A DNA stretch of 5,814 nt from Phascolarctobacterium sp. (GTDB lineage: Bacteria > Bacillota > Negativicutes > Acidaminococcales > Acidaminococcaceae). Under the pieces are notes generated by a model. The model was not told the DNA's origin, searched no databases, and saw only the letters and a program-made list of their open reading frames with translations. Shown here piece after piece: positions 5,801-5,814 of the stretch (its first letter is position 1; every line of letters starts with the position of its first letter). The translations under genes and the position numbers were made by a program. The stretch is from positions 1 through 5,814 of the forward strand of contig SFCN01000085.1 in assembly GCA_004558595.1 (NCBI GenBank), in the 5' to 3' direction.

Positions 5801-5814
5801 TCGGGCGGTTATTC

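Noticed and set aside
1..5814. tRNA, rRNA, CRISPR array or intact transposase
   Set aside because: I saw no cloverleaf, no spaced direct repeats and no transposase-like translation anywhere in the window.

Overview
The window looks like a stretch of chromosome from a Firmicute-type bacterium (Bacillota). Strong GGAGG-like ribosome binding sites, a TTG start, compact hairpin terminators with T-tracts and moderate, uneven GC support this. The protein style suggests the Negativicutes branch, but that is an inference I cannot test here. All protein genes I can support are on the + strand.

Layout. Bases 1-1014 hold the C-terminal part of an AAA_14/DUF4143 ATPase whose start lies outside the window. 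A large A-tract/T-tract hairpin follows at 1039-1082. Bases 1083-1400 contain no convincing protein gene. They hold a candidate promoter (1180-1208) overlapped by a 7-bp inverted repeat, then an RNA leader of about 185 nt with two long hairpins and a possible pseudoknot that ends 2 nt before the ilvB Shine-Dalgarno run. Bases 1401-5076 are a tight four-gene operon: ilvB and ilvN (acetohydroxyacid synthase large and small subunits), a type I-alpha DAHP synthase (aroG-like), and a small protein made of two ACT domains. A clear intrinsic terminator (5107-5144) closes the operon. Candidate promoter elements precede a short four-helix membrane ORF (5315-5731), which looks like the start of a larger transporter-like protein that has been cut short. 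A perfect 12-bp inverted repeat lies at the right edge.

How the genes work together. IlvB and IlvN form the first committed, valine-regulated enzyme of branched-chain amino acid synthesis. The DAHP synthase is the first committed enzyme of the shikimate (aromatic) pathway. The operon therefore co-expresses the entry steps of two amino acid pathways, each followed directly by an ACT-domain gene. By analogy with IlvN, the tandem-ACT protein may be the amino acid sensor for the DAHP synthase, but this is inference from gene order.

The most interesting unexplained element is the structured ilvB leader. It matches neither a T-box nor any riboswitch consensus I can recall, and its loop can pair with the sequence beside the ilvB ribosome binding site.
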